Source of the DNA: JADJSS01 sp964490845
Lineage (GTDB): Bacteria; Bacteroidota; Bacteroidia; Chitinophagales; JADIYW01
Assembly (NCBI GenBank): GCA_964490845.1
Contig: CAZBED010000002.1
Location: 124,001-188,000, forward strand
DNA: 64,000 nucleotides
Direction: 5' to 3'
The translations under genes and the position numbers were made by a program. Below the pieces are notes generated by a model. That model had not been told where the DNA came from. It saw nothing but the letters and a program-made list of their open reading frames with translations, and made no database searches. Below, piece by piece: positions 8,105 to 16,592 of the stretch (within the stretch, counting starts at the first letter, position 1; the number at the start of each line of letters is the position of its first letter).

Positions 8105-8129
8105 TTCGGATTTCAGATTTCAGATTTAT
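8102..8129. repeat. Heptanucleotide tandem repeat (4 x 7 bp) at the 5' end of the hddC-like gene
   Basis: Four consecutive 7-mers read GATTTCG, GATTTCA, GATTTCA, GATTTAT. The array overlaps the expected start-codon region of the minus-strand nucleotidyltransferase and lies 28 bases beyond the gmhA stop. Confidence 0.75.
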
Positions 8130-8157
8130 TGTTTGGCAAAAAAATACGCATTACCAT

Positions 8158-8733
8158 TTACTCAAAATACTTTTCTTCTACCAACTGGCAAATGATATGT
8201 CCGACGGTGATATGGCATTCCTGAATTCTGGGGGTATCGGAAGATGGAATGTTAATCAGAAAATCACAGAATTCTTTCATCTTTCCGCCGGTTTCGCCCG
8301 TCAATCCGACGATAATCATTCCGCGTTCCTTCGCCACCTTAAAGGCTTCCACAATATTGCCTGAATTCCCTGAGGTCGATAAGCCAATCAGCACGTCTCC
8401 TTTCCTTCCTTTGGCCTTTACCAGTCGTGCGAATACTTCGTTATAGCTGTAGTCATTGGCAACGGCCGTCAGGTAGGATGTATTTACATGTAACGCCTCT
8501 GCGTACAAAGGCTCTCTGTCGGTGTAGAACCTGCCGGAAAATTCGGCGGCCAAATGCTGTGCATCAGCGGCGGAACCGCCATTGCCGCAAAATAACACCT
8601 TACCATCGTGCTTGAAACAGCTGACAATAATATTGGCAACGTCTTCGATGGTTTGTACTATCTTTTCATCAGCCGCCAATTGCTGTTTAACGGCAATAGA
8701 GGCATTCAGAATGGCTTCAATTTGTTGTTTCAT
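8158..8733 (-). CDS. gmhA: D-sedoheptulose 7-phosphate isomerase
   Basis: The 191-residue single-domain SIS protein matches GmhA in length and motifs: LFCGNGGSAADAQHLAAEF (about 48-66), STSGNSGN (about 119) and the metal-site segment QECHITVGHIICQLVE (about 171-186). It converts sedoheptulose 7-phosphate to D-glycero-D-manno-heptose 7-phosphate in the cytoplasm, the first step of nucleotide-heptose synthesis. It is the first gene of the heptose operon, followed by the repeat and the nucleotidyltransferase. TATATTTA just before the ATG resembles a -7 element, suggesting a very short leader. Confidence 0.93.
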   Translation of the reverse strand: MKQQIEAILNASIAVKQQLAADEKIVQTIEDVANIIVSCFKHDGKVLFCGNGGSAADAQHLAAEFSGRFYTDREPLYAEALHVNTSYLTAVANDYSYNEVFARLVKAKGRKGDVLIGLSTSGNSGNIVEAFKVAKERGMIIVGLTGETGGKMKEFCDFLINIPSSDTPRIQECHITVGHIICQLVEEKYFE

Positions 8734-8797
8734 GCGGTAAATATAGTGAATATGTCAATAGTGATAAGCAATTCATAAATTGTTTTTATCTTGTCTT

Positions 8798-9451
8798 ATG
8801 GGCATCCTCGAATTAGATAAAGCGAAGGGAATTATCCGAATCTCGTCTGCTATTATTTCCTATGGCAACGCTGCTGATTATGCACTTACCAAACAGATTG
8901 CGGACGAAGTGGAGACGATGTGGAATGAACCGAACGGGATAATCGTGCTGAACGATAACGTTTTTCAGGTCCGATTTCGGATTACCCCACAATACAATCA
9001 TCTTATCCGGGAAGACAGTATCCGGGAAAATAAAAATCCAAAGAACAACTATATCCGTATTGAAACTTTTGCCCGTTTAAATGTATCCTGTGTGGATGCA
9101 GTCGGCAGTAATACCGGCTATTTCAAGCTCGATAATTTATATCCGGGTTCCACGACAGCAGCGCATGAATATGGCCATTCTTTAGGCCTCGACCATCCCG
9201 CGGATTTAAACCTGATAGGAAAAGGAGTGCCCGGCATCATGTATCCTAGAGGAACCTTAGTGGATCCGGAATTCCAATACGATAAAACGGTCATGCCGGG
9301 AGAAGGTGGCGGCACGCTGAATCCCATTTACCGGAAGGTAAAGCAGGAAGATATTGATAATTTACAGTTGAATAAACTGCTAGTAAGGAATATCTATGTA
9401 CTCGGAAAATTTACCAACAAATATCATGAAGAACAGGTGAAAAGTGTTTAG
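8798..9451 (+). CDS. Metzincin-type zinc metalloprotease without signal peptide
   Basis: The ATG at 8798 gives 217 residues. A TTG 18 bases upstream adds only a few residues. The extended zinc motif HEYGHSLGLDH (about 122-132) and a Met-turn-like GIMYPRG (about 147-153) define a matrixin/metzincin-like catalytic domain. No signal peptide, lipobox or T9SS domain is visible, which is unusual for this class and implies either a cytoplasmic enzyme or an unknown export route. There is no recognisable propeptide. It is divergent from gmhA and 68 bases ahead of a T9SS-domain protein. Substrate unknown. Confidence 0.78.
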   Translation: MGILELDKAKGIIRISSAIISYGNAADYALTKQIADEVETMWNEPNGIIVLNDNVFQVRFRITPQYNHLIREDSIRENKNPKNNYIRIETFARLNVSCVDAVGSNTGYFKLDNLYPGSTTAAHEYGHSLGLDHPADLNLIGKGVPGIMYPRGTLVDPEFQYDKTVMPGEGGGTLNPIYRKVKQEDIDNLQLNKLLVRNIYVLGKFTNKYHEEQVKSV

Positions 9452-9519
9452 GATTGAACCTTAATATTTAATATAAGAATATAAACTATTTTCTTTAAAC
9501 TTGTATAAAATATTGATTT

Positions 9520-10002
9520 ATGAGAATACTGCTAATTTTGTTGCTGATTTGTCTGGTAAGTTCAAAAATAGAGGCACAGCAGGTTTTTGCTTCCACAGGA
9601 AAAGATGCTGCCAACAGCACTGTAAAAATCTCCTACACGATAGGTGAACCGCTTGTCTCAAAGATAAATAATGCATCTGTCAGTTTATCGAATGGATTCC
9701 AGAATGCTACCAATCTTACCATAACAGCCATTAGAAATAACCTGTTTTCAAAGAATGAGTTTTTGGTATATCCAAATCCTACGCAATCAAACCTGATTAT
9801 TGAAAATAAATCAAATAACAATAATTTTCTATTTAGATTGTATACGATAAACGGAAATGAGATTTTATTAGCTGATTTTAATAATCTATCAAAACAATCT
9901 ATTGATATAAATTCGATTTCAAGCGGTATTTATATTCTGGAAATAAAAGACAAAGAATCGGAAGAATCCCAATCCTATAAAATAGAGAAAATTAATAAAT
10001 AA
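9520..10002 (+). CDS. Secreted protein with T9SS type A sorting domain
   Basis: The 160-residue product has a signal peptide ending around IEAQQ (residue 20), then a short region (STGKDAANSTVKISYTIGEP) seen in many Bacteroidota surface proteins. Its C-terminal T9SS domain runs from LVYPNPTQSNLIIENK (about 87) to GIYILEIKDKE (about 141). It is followed after 6 bases by another secreted protein, so the two are co-transcribed. Base composition is clearly more AT-rich than in surrounding housekeeping genes. No enzymatic domain is present. Confidence 0.78.
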   Translation: MRILLILLLICLVSSKIEAQQVFASTGKDAANSTVKISYTIGEPLVSKINNASVSLSNGFQNATNLTITAIRNNLFSKNEFLVYPNPTQSNLIIENKSNNNNFLFRLYTINGNEILLADFNNLSKQSIDINSISSGIYILEIKDKESEESQSYKIEKINK

Positions 10003-10008
10003 CAAACT

Positions 10009-11181
10009 ATGAAATCAATTATTACTTCTTTTTTCTTGTTTATAGTGGTTTTACTGTTTGCACAGTCACCACAAGCAATCAATTATCAGGCTGTAGCCAG
10101 AGATGCTTCTAATAATCTAATCGTTAACAGAACTATCGGTTTAAGAATTAGTATCTTATCAGGTAGCGCCACAGGTACGAGTGTTTATAGTGAAACACAT
10201 TCTCCAACTACTAATGCATCAGGAATATTTAGTGTGGAAATCGGGAGAGGTACAATTGTTAGTGGCAATTTTCCCAACATTCAATGGTATGCACAACCTC
10301 ATTTTGCTAAGATTGAGATTGATGTAAATGGTGGAACAAACTATCAGTTTGTTGGTACTTCTCAGTTTTTAAGTGTTCCATATGCTTTGTTTGCTGAAAA
10401 TACGGCCATGATTTTTAGATTATATTCAGATACTGTAACTATGTATAAGACTCAAATACATGATTTAAGTTATAGCGAATGTGAACCAATTACTTACATT
10501 GGAGGAGAGTTAGAGAATATTACTCTTTCAGCAACTGGGTTTACATCAAAAATATATCCGGTTGGTATAGCTTTTCCTTATGTTTTTACAACTAGTCAAC
10601 TTGACTATCAAACTAATTCCTGTCCAAATTTCAGCATTCATATAGACACCTCAATCGCTCCAGGAGTTTATCCAATTACATTTACAGGGACAAACCCAAG
10701 AGGAAGAGAAAAGTCGGGTACAACTTATATCAAGATTAAAGAGTGTAATGAGGTCGGTTATGTTGGCTCTTTTAAAGGACCCATTTCATTCTATCTAAAT
10801 GGTATAAGTTTAACTGAAACACAGCAGGATTCAGTAATAATCACTAACACTATAATAAATGATGATAAAATTAATATATCATCCCGCTTGTTGAATTCGA
10901 ATAATATTGAATTAACAAAAACAATACCAACAAACTATTATGTAAAAAATAATTATAATATTAATAGTTTTGTTATAAATACTACAAGTTTAGGACAGAT
11001 TGTAGTCCAAAATGCAGTAGTTAACATTACTGTAGTTGGTAATTTTAACTGTGGTGAACAAGTTCAGAATTTAAGCGTAAAGTATGACATATTAAGTGGA
11101 ACAACTAATTTAACTACCCCAGTTGATTTAACCAATCTTTCTGGTAAAAATGTAAGCTTAAGGGGTAATCTTACAAGATAA
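10009..11181 (+). CDS. Secreted protein of the 'QAINYQAVARD' family, AT-rich
   Basis: The 390-residue protein has a signal peptide (cleavage near LLFAQS, about residue 20) and the sequence QAINYQAVARDASNN (about 23-37), the hallmark N-terminal domain of a large Bacteroidota surface/adhesin-like family. The domain ends with FLSVPYALFAE (about 125). The remaining 260 residues are low-complexity Ile/Thr/Asn-rich, probably beta-rich, with no T9SS domain. Codon use is strongly AT-biased, suggesting rapid evolution or transfer. Function unknown; likely surface-exposed. It ends 12 bases from the convergent hflX gene. Confidence 0.65.
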   Translation: MKSIITSFFLFIVVLLFAQSPQAINYQAVARDASNNLIVNRTIGLRISILSGSATGTSVYSETHSPTTNASGIFSVEIGRGTIVSGNFPNIQWYAQPHFAKIEIDVNGGTNYQFVGTSQFLSVPYALFAENTAMIFRLYSDTVTMYKTQIHDLSYSECEPITYIGGELENITLSATGFTSKIYPVGIAFPYVFTTSQLDYQTNSCPNFSIHIDTSIAPGVYPITFTGTNPRGREKSGTTYIKIKECNEVGYVGSFKGPISFYLNGISLTETQQDSVIITNTIINDDKINISSRLLNSNNIELTKTIPTNYYVKNNYNINSFVINTTSLGQIVVQNAVVNITVVGNFNCGEQVQNLSVKYDILSGTTNLTTPVDLTNLSGKNVSLRGNLTR

Positions 11182-11193
11182 TTTTTTTAATTA

Positions 11194-12384
11194 TTACCCG
11201 TAAAAACTGCTCTTGTACGGATAGCGTTTATGGTACATGTCCTGAACCATCAGAATCATGGTGTTGCGCAGTTCTTCAATATTTTCCTTGTTGGTGGCGG
11301 AAATAAACACGCAGTTGCAGTTCATCCAGGAGCGCATATTCTTTTCAAATTCTTCGGATAATTCTTTCTTGATGTCCTCCGGAAGGAATTTGTCAAAATA
11401 TTTTTCGCGGTACAAATCCATCTTATTGAATACAATCAGCCTCGGCTGCTGCGTTACGCTCAGGTCGGACAGTGTTTCATTCACCACATTGATATGATCC
11501 CTGAAATTCTCATGAGCAGCATCTACCACATGTACAATGATATCGGATTCCTTGGCTTCATCCAGGGTGGATTTAAAACTTTCAATCAGATTGTGCGGCA
11601 ATTTACGTATAAATCCCACCGTGTCGCTCAGAAGAAAAGCAATGTTATCGATTACCACTTTTCGTACCGTCGTATCCAGTGTGGCAAACAGTTTATTTTC
11701 CGCCAGTACTTCACTTTTACTGAGCAGGTTCATGATAGTTGATTTGCCTACGTTGGTATATCCGACCAATGCTACCCGTATCAGTTCGCCTCTTGTTTTC
11801 CTGCGTGTCTGCTCCTGTTTGTCCAGAACGAGCAGCTCTTGCTTCAACCGTGAAATCTTGTCGTTGATGACTCGCTTGTCGGTTTCAATTTCTTTTTCCC
11901 CTGGGCCTCGCATCCCGATACCGCCCCGCTGACGTTCGAGGTGCGTCCACAATCCTTTTAAGCGCGGTAACAAATACTGTAACTGGGCAAGTTCCACCTG
12001 CGTTCGGGCTTGCGCCGTTTGTGCACGCATGGCGAAAATATCCAGAATCAGGCTGGTTCTGTCCAGAATCTTACACTTCAGTTCTTCTTCAAGGTTGCGT
12101 TGTTGTGCCGGTGAAATCTCATCATCGATGATGATGGTATTGATGTCGGCAAATTCTTTGTACGTTTTTATTTCTTCCAGCTTCCCGGATCCTACAAAAT
12201 ATCGGGTGTCCGGGTGTTTAAGTTTTTGAGTAAATCGTTTTAGCGTCACAGCGCCTGCGGTTTCTGCCAGAAATGCCAGTTCATCCAGGTACTCTTCCAC
12301 CTGTTCAGCAGTTTGGTTGTCGCGTATAATGCCCACCAGTACAGCGCGTTCTTCTATTTGCGGATTTACTTCAATCATACTCAA
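11194..12384 (-). CDS. hflX: GTPase HflX
   Basis: The 396-residue protein has the HflX N-terminal domain (RYFVGSGKLEEIK near 76, then a coiled-coil GGIGMRGPGEKEIE region near 155) followed by a GTPase domain: G1 GYTNVGKST (about 208), G3 DTVGF (about 254) and G4 NKMD (about 322). Family members bind the 50S ribosome and split stalled or stressed ribosomes. Length and motif order are normal. A TATCTTTG -7 element lies 25-32 bases upstream of the ATG. Confidence 0.95.
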   Translation of the reverse strand: MSMIEVNPQIEERAVLVGIIRDNQTAEQVEEYLDELAFLAETAGAVTLKRFTQKLKHPDTRYFVGSGKLEEIKTYKEFADINTIIIDDEISPAQQRNLEEELKCKILDRTSLILDIFAMRAQTAQARTQVELAQLQYLLPRLKGLWTHLERQRGGIGMRGPGEKEIETDKRVINDKISRLKQELLVLDKQEQTRRKTRGELIRVALVGYTNVGKSTIMNLLSKSEVLAENKLFATLDTTVRKVVIDNIAFLLSDTVGFIRKLPHNLIESFKSTLDEAKESDIIVHVVDAAHENFRDHINVVNETLSDLSVTQQPRLIVFNKMDLYREKYFDKFLPEDIKKELSEEFEKNMRSWMNCNCVFISATNKENIEELRNTMILMVQDMYHKRYPYKSSFYG

Positions 12385-12408
12385 TCATCAGCCGCAAAGG
12401 CCGGAATG

Positions 12409-12416
12409 CAAAGATA
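12409..12416 (-). promoter_or_regulatory. -7 promoter element of hflX
   Basis: The minus strand reads TATCTTTG, an exact TAnnTTTG match, upstream of the ATG at 12384. It lies 10 bases beyond the terminator hairpin of the preceding gene. Confidence 0.45.
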
Positions 12417-12426
12417 TAAAAATTAA

Positions 12427-12459
12427 AATGGCCAACATGCTTTTGACATGCCGGCCATT
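12427..12459 (-). terminator. Rho-independent terminator after the DUF4625-like gene
   Basis: On the minus strand AATGGCC...GGCCATT forms a 13-bp stem with one internal mismatched pair step (AA against CC) and a short loop. It is followed by a T-rich stretch (TTTTAATTTTTA). It lies 20 bases after the stop at 12479. Confidence 0.65.
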
Positions 12460-12478
12460 AACAGGAATATACATGGGA

Positions 12479-12883
12479 TTACATGTGTTTAATTTTAAAA
12501 TTCCGGATAGCTGTGCTGTCATTTTCGCTGTGGTCTTCTGCATGTATCGTAATTCTGTAGTCAACGGTACCAGTAACTTCCTGGAGTTTAAATTTCTCGC
12601 TAATGTTAAGTGTATTCACTTCCTGATGAGATTCGGGGATGTAAAGCAGGGTATCGCTACCATCCGGTTTTGCAATCAGTAATGAGTAGGCATGTAAATC
12701 CTCATCTGTGATTATAGCCGTTACTGTTGAAGAGTCGTTAGCTGTCATTTGCATGATTTCCTCGTTTTCCGCAGGAGACGAGATGGTAATTGACGGAGGG
12801 GTAATGTCTTCTACGCCTTTTTTGCAGCCGGAGATATTGAATGCTAACAGAGCGATTAAGAATGGAATGAATGTTTTTTGCAT
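12479..12883 (-). CDS. Small lipoprotein, DUF4625-like
   Basis: The 134-residue protein has a lipoprotein signal with lipobox NISGC (Cys20). The mature part is a single immunoglobulin-like beta domain, beginning DITPPSITISSPAENEEI (about 26-43) and ending in a strand-rich region (VDYRITIHAEDHSEN). This resembles DUF4625 proteins of Bacteroidota. It is followed by a terminator and preceded after 23 bases by the CDFCGC membrane protein, so the two may share a transcript. Function unknown; envelope location is well supported. Confidence 0.65.
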   Translation of the reverse strand: MQKTFIPFLIALLAFNISGCKKGVEDITPPSITISSPAENEEIMQMTANDSSTVTAIITDEDLHAYSLLIAKPDGSDTLLYIPESHQEVNTLNISEKFKLQEVTGTVDYRITIHAEDHSENDSTAIRNFKIKHM

Positions 12884-12906
12884 GTTAATTGATTTATTAA
12901 GGGTGA

Positions 12907-13857
12907 TTAATTTTTAGTGATGGATAGATTTGTTTCTGATACTTTCTTTTTATGTACTTGAGGCAGTTGGTATTTCAGGAGGCAGTTGAAGCCGGAGAGT
13001 TGCAAAATATCTCCGTTTGATGTGTTTTGTGCTAATGGATGTGTCGCGCTTGCAGAAAATGTAATACCTTTTGCGGTGAACTGCAATCCGTAATTGAGTG
13101 CCACATTCCATGCTCCGGACTTCTTCTGGATAATGTTGTTCCGGATATTCTTATCCTGCACATTTACACCGAATCCTACAGATGGAATTAAAACAAAATG
13201 CTTTACATAAGCAGAATAATTAGCAGAAACCTGATAACTGTATTGATTGCCATACGTGACCTGCTGTTTATTTTTCAAATTCACCTTTATCAGTACATTG
13301 TTTACCAATCCCCAGCTTCCGATACTAATACTGTAGGCGCCTGAGAACAGGAAGCCTATGGCCTGTGTGCCAAAGTTAAAATCCTGCAGCAGCATGTTTT
13401 CAGATGATTTTTTTGTTCCTGTCGGGAAACTCATGCCATAGCCCAGGTTGATTATGTGTCCGACCTTTTGGGAGAAGGGCGGTTTTTGCCATACCCTGAA
13501 ATTAGAGAATATGATAAAATCACCTATCCCGACTTTCTTTTCCTGCAATTTTGGTGTATTGGCATCCAGTTTCAGATAGTCATTAATAAGCCATAATACG
13601 GGTAATGACGCTCTTATATCCACCCATTTGGCCGGTGCATAGGATACATAAAAATTTTGCGTGACAATCTGTGTTCGTTTAGCATTAAAATCCGAAGCCA
13701 GATGTTTGTAATTTCTGTATTGCACAGATATACCGACGGAACTTTGCGGTTGTAAAGCGAGCACATCCGCATTCAGCACCGACGGCGAGCAGCCACAAAA
13801 ATCGCATGCATATACGCTGTTTATACAGCATATAGCCGCTAATAAATACTTGTACAT
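12907..13857 (-). CDS. Predicted outer-membrane beta-barrel protein with N-terminal CDFCGC motif
   Basis: The 316-residue protein has a signal peptide (cleavage near VYA, residue 17), immediately followed by the cysteine motif CDFCGC. The rest shows repeated amphipathic strand patterns (SSVGISVQYRNYKHL, GHIINLGYGMSFPTG, AWNVALNYGLQF) consistent with an outer-membrane barrel. Similar CD.CGC proteins in Bacteroidota occur with small Cys/His proteins in metal-handling loci. The gene upstream encodes such a Cys-rich protein. A role in metal (copper or iron) transport is inferred from the cysteines and neighbours only. Confidence 0.6.
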   Translation of the reverse strand: MYKYLLAAICCINSVYACDFCGCSPSVLNADVLALQPQSSVGISVQYRNYKHLASDFNAKRTQIVTQNFYVSYAPAKWVDIRASLPVLWLINDYLKLDANTPKLQEKKVGIGDFIIFSNFRVWQKPPFSQKVGHIINLGYGMSFPTGTKKSSENMLLQDFNFGTQAIGFLFSGAYSISIGSWGLVNNVLIKVNLKNKQQVTYGNQYSYQVSANYSAYVKHFVLIPSVGFGVNVQDKNIRNNIIQKKSGAWNVALNYGLQFTAKGITFSASATHPLAQNTSNGDILQLSGFNCLLKYQLPQVHKKKVSETNLSITKN

Positions 13858-13886
13858 GATAGTTGTTTTAGGTGTAAAAAAATAAA

Positions 13887-14267
13887 CTAACCTAAAACTG
13901 CGGGAGGTTTTACTAACGGTGTCTGGTATACTTCTAAAACAGAAAAGCCATATATACCATTATGTATCGTGATGACAGGGGTATTAAGGTATACCGTATA
14001 CTGCAACTGGTGGCAGATGATTTCTATTTCCTTGATTTTAAGAGTGAACGCGGCAAATGGATTGCCGGTGTTTTCGCTCTCAGTCTTTGCAATCGCCTTA
14101 TTTAAATGACATTTGCCATGACAACAGGAGCCGGCAATATTTTTATTGACACAATATTTCTCTGTAATTTCTTTCTCATTCAGCTTGTAGAGCAGGAACA
14201 AGGTCGTTTGCTGCATGGTAGTAAGCAAAAAGAAGATGGAAAATACTATTGCCGAAATGAATCTCAT
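13887..14267 (-). CDS. Conserved small envelope protein with Cys/His cluster
   Basis: Starting at the ATG at 14267 (a TTG lies 9 bases upstream) the product is 126 residues. It has an N-terminal hydrophobic segment (FISAIVFSIFFLLTTMQQ) acting as signal or anchor. It then has YCVNKNIAGSCCHGKCHLNK (about 46-65), a dense Cys/His cluster suited to metal binding. This short family is frequent in Bacteroidota next to metal-related membrane proteins. The downstream neighbour (30 bases) carries CDFCGC. The promoter element TACCTTTG ends 6 bases before the ATG, so the mRNA may be leaderless. Function not established. Confidence 0.6.
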   Translation of the reverse strand: MRFISAIVFSIFFLLTTMQQTTLFLLYKLNEKEITEKYCVNKNIAGSCCHGKCHLNKAIAKTESENTGNPFAAFTLKIKEIEIICHQLQYTVYLNTPVITIHNGIYGFSVLEVYQTPLVKPPAVLG

Positions 14268-14273
14268 TCCATG

Positions 14274-14281
14274 CAAAGGTA
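14274..14281 (-). promoter_or_regulatory. -7 promoter element abutting the start of the Cys/His protein gene
   Basis: The minus strand reads TACCTTTG, an exact TAnnTTTG match, 7-14 bases upstream of the ATG at 14267. Transcription would begin at or next to the start codon. Confidence 0.5.
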
Positions 14282-14336
14282 ACTTAAATCGGCGGAATAA
14301 TTTATGATTTTAGTCATGACAGATGCTCAGCAGGTC

Positions 14337-15596
14337 TTAACGCTCCGCTACATCACTGTAAGGTCGTATGGTAGCGCCCGTGTATATCTGACGTGGCCTA
14401 CCGATAGGTTCCTTATTCTCTTTCATCTCTTTCCATTGTGCCACCCATCCCGGTAATCTTCCCAAAGCAAATAACGGTGTAAACATATCGGTAGGAAAAC
14501 CGATGGCGTTATAGATGATACCGGAGTAGAAATCAACGTTAGGATATAGTTTTCTGTCTACAAAATAACTGTCGTGCAGTGCTGCCTGTTCCAGTTCCAT
14601 CGCAATGGTCAGCTTTTTATCGTTGATGCCTAAATCACCCAATACTTCGTCACAGGATTTTTTGATGATTTTGGCGCGCGGGTCGAAATTTTTATAGACA
14701 CGGTGTCCGAATCCCATCAGGCGGAATCCGGAAGTTTTGTCTTTCGCCATCGCCACGAATTTTGCCGTATCTCCGCCGTCTTTTTCAATCGCTTCTAATT
14801 GTTCCAGCACCGCCTGATTAGCACCTCCGTGCAACGGACCCCACAAAGCGGAAATACCCGCTGAAACGGATGCATACACATTCGCATTGGAAGAACCCGC
14901 CATTCTTACAGTGGAAGTAGAACAGTTTTGCTCGTGGTCAGCGTGGAGAATCAATAATTTATCCATCGCTTCCGTAACTACTGCAGAAGATTGCTTGCCA
15001 AATGCCATATTCATAAAATTGGACACGTAGTCTAAACTCTTGTCATTCGCGATAAAATCCAGCCCCTGCGAATTTCTCATCACCATTGCTACCAGTACAG
15101 GAAATTTTGCCAAAATATTGATGATGGTTTCTTCGCTTACTTTTGCCGCATCTTTGCCATACACTCCGGAAATCGCTAATGTTGCAACCGCCAGTTGCGC
15201 CATCGGATGCGTACTTTTTGGCAGAGCCTTCAACACAGCAGCTACTTCAGCCGGAACATCTGAATGGGCTTGTAATTTTGCATTAAATTCGTTTAACTGG
15301 GCACTTGTCGGCAGTTCACCATACAACAAGAGATAAGCTACCTCCGTGAAATTTGATTTTTCAGCCAAGTCTGCAATCTCATATCCGCGATAGCGCAAGA
15401 TACCCAATTCACCATCCAGAAAAGTGATGGCGCTTTTGGTAGCGCCGGTATTTTTGTAACCAAAATCTAATGTAACTAATCCTGTATCATCTCTCAGGTT
15501 GGCAATATCCATTGCAGGTTCGCTCTCCGTGCCAATAATGATAGGGCATTCACTTGATTGACCGTTATACGAAATGATGATTTTATCTTCTGCCAT
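14337..15596 (-). CDS. gltA: Citrate synthase
   Basis: The 419-residue protein matches type II (hexameric, Gram-negative) citrate synthases in length and motifs. These include LDFGYKNTGATKSAITFLDG near the N-terminus, the catalytic His region WGPLHGGANQAVLEQL (about 252-267), GFGHRVYKNFDPRA (about 295-308) and a catalytic Asp region near VDFYSG (about 354). It condenses acetyl-CoA and oxaloacetate at the entry to the TCA cycle. It is monocistronic, with 60-75-base gaps on both sides. Confidence 0.97.
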   Translation of the reverse strand: MAEDKIIISYNGQSSECPIIIGTESEPAMDIANLRDDTGLVTLDFGYKNTGATKSAITFLDGELGILRYRGYEIADLAEKSNFTEVAYLLLYGELPTSAQLNEFNAKLQAHSDVPAEVAAVLKALPKSTHPMAQLAVATLAISGVYGKDAAKVSEETIINILAKFPVLVAMVMRNSQGLDFIANDKSLDYVSNFMNMAFGKQSSAVVTEAMDKLLILHADHEQNCSTSTVRMAGSSNANVYASVSAGISALWGPLHGGANQAVLEQLEAIEKDGGDTAKFVAMAKDKTSGFRLMGFGHRVYKNFDPRAKIIKKSCDEVLGDLGINDKKLTIAMELEQAALHDSYFVDRKLYPNVDFYSGIIYNAIGFPTDMFTPLFALGRLPGWVAQWKEMKENKEPIGRPRQIYTGATIRPYSDVAER

Positions 15597-15671
15597 AATT
15601 CAAATTGTGTCTATAAAAATACAAAAAGAATAGGGATTGAAGGTTAAGATATTATTATAAGGATTTTGTGC

Positions 15672-16592
15672 CTAATCGGACTTGAGGTTGTCCAGAATAT
15701 TTATCCGGCGGGTAGGCATGAAACGCGGAACCAGCCCTGCTTTTAAAAGTATTTTACTCGCTTTTTCTCTGCACAGGAAATTGCTGAAACCCCTGCCGGT
15801 TAGTTCCGGATTATTGCCCAGCACAATGGTCAGAGATTGTTGCAACGGATAGGTAAATGCGTAAATACTTTCCTGTGAGATACCGGAAATAACGTCATCG
15901 TGTTGTATGCTCAGAAGTTTTACTTTTGATAACACCGCTGAGGTGCTATTTTCGTCTTTATCACTAATCATGTTAAAAGGAATAAACCCGATGGTGTGTG
16001 GGTTTGCCGATACATAATCCACCACTTCCTTAGTATTATTAACGACCAGTGCATTCTTGAACAATGCTTTTTCTATAGCCGCCTTTTCCATCACCAATTT
16101 GGCTATGCCGGAACGCTGGTTGTCAAAGACTAGTTTAATGGGAGATGACGGATTCAGGTAATCTCTTAAAGTGCGAATATCAATGATAGAATCCCTGAAA
16201 GCGTTGTTTGCAATCAGGGCAACGGCATTATAAGCAAACGTTTGTGCAGTAATCTTTACCGTTTGGTTTTCCTGGCTGGTCATCATTTCATCTTCCGTAA
16301 GGTTCCTGCTGACGATCATTGATTTGATGTCACCGTTTATGAAGTCAGTTATGATTTTGTCCTGGGGTTGGAAGTTTAAAATTACTTTGGCGTTTTTATG
16401 TTCAAATTCATAAATCTGTACTAGCTGCTGTAGAATATTTTTGAGGTTTTCATCCGCTGCAATGGTAATGGTGCCGCTGTTCCACTCGTTGGAGATACTG
16501 TCTTTCTCCGTCAGGTTCATTTTACACGAAAATAATAACAGAGATGCTAAGAGCAAATAAACAACGGCAGGAAGCAGGTTCTTATTCTTCAT
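15672..16592 (-). CDS. PstS-like phosphate/oxyanion-binding lipoprotein
   Basis: The ATG at 16592 gives 306 residues with a lipoprotein signal (lipobox LLFSC, about Cys23). The mature part is a periplasmic-binding fold of the PstS type (TITIAADENLKNILQQLV; GIAKLVMEK; HTIGFIPFNM). The start overlaps the stop of the small membrane protein by 11 bases (ATGAAGAATAA), so they are coupled. No permease or ATPase genes follow, which is common for these stand-alone proteins encoded after TonB-ExbBD systems in Bacteroidota. The ligand and role are unknown; phosphate binding is not shown. Confidence 0.75.
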   Translation of the reverse strand: MKNKNLLPAVVYLLLASLLLFSCKMNLTEKDSISNEWNSGTITIAADENLKNILQQLVQIYEFEHKNAKVILNFQPQDKIITDFINGDIKSMIVSRNLTEDEMMTSQENQTVKITAQTFAYNAVALIANNAFRDSIIDIRTLRDYLNPSSPIKLVFDNQRSGIAKLVMEKAAIEKALFKNALVVNNTKEVVDYVSANPHTIGFIPFNMISDKDENSTSAVLSKVKLLSIQHDDVISGISQESIYAFTYPLQQSLTIVLGNNPELTGRGFSNFLCREKASKILLKAGLVPRFMPTRRINILDNLKSD

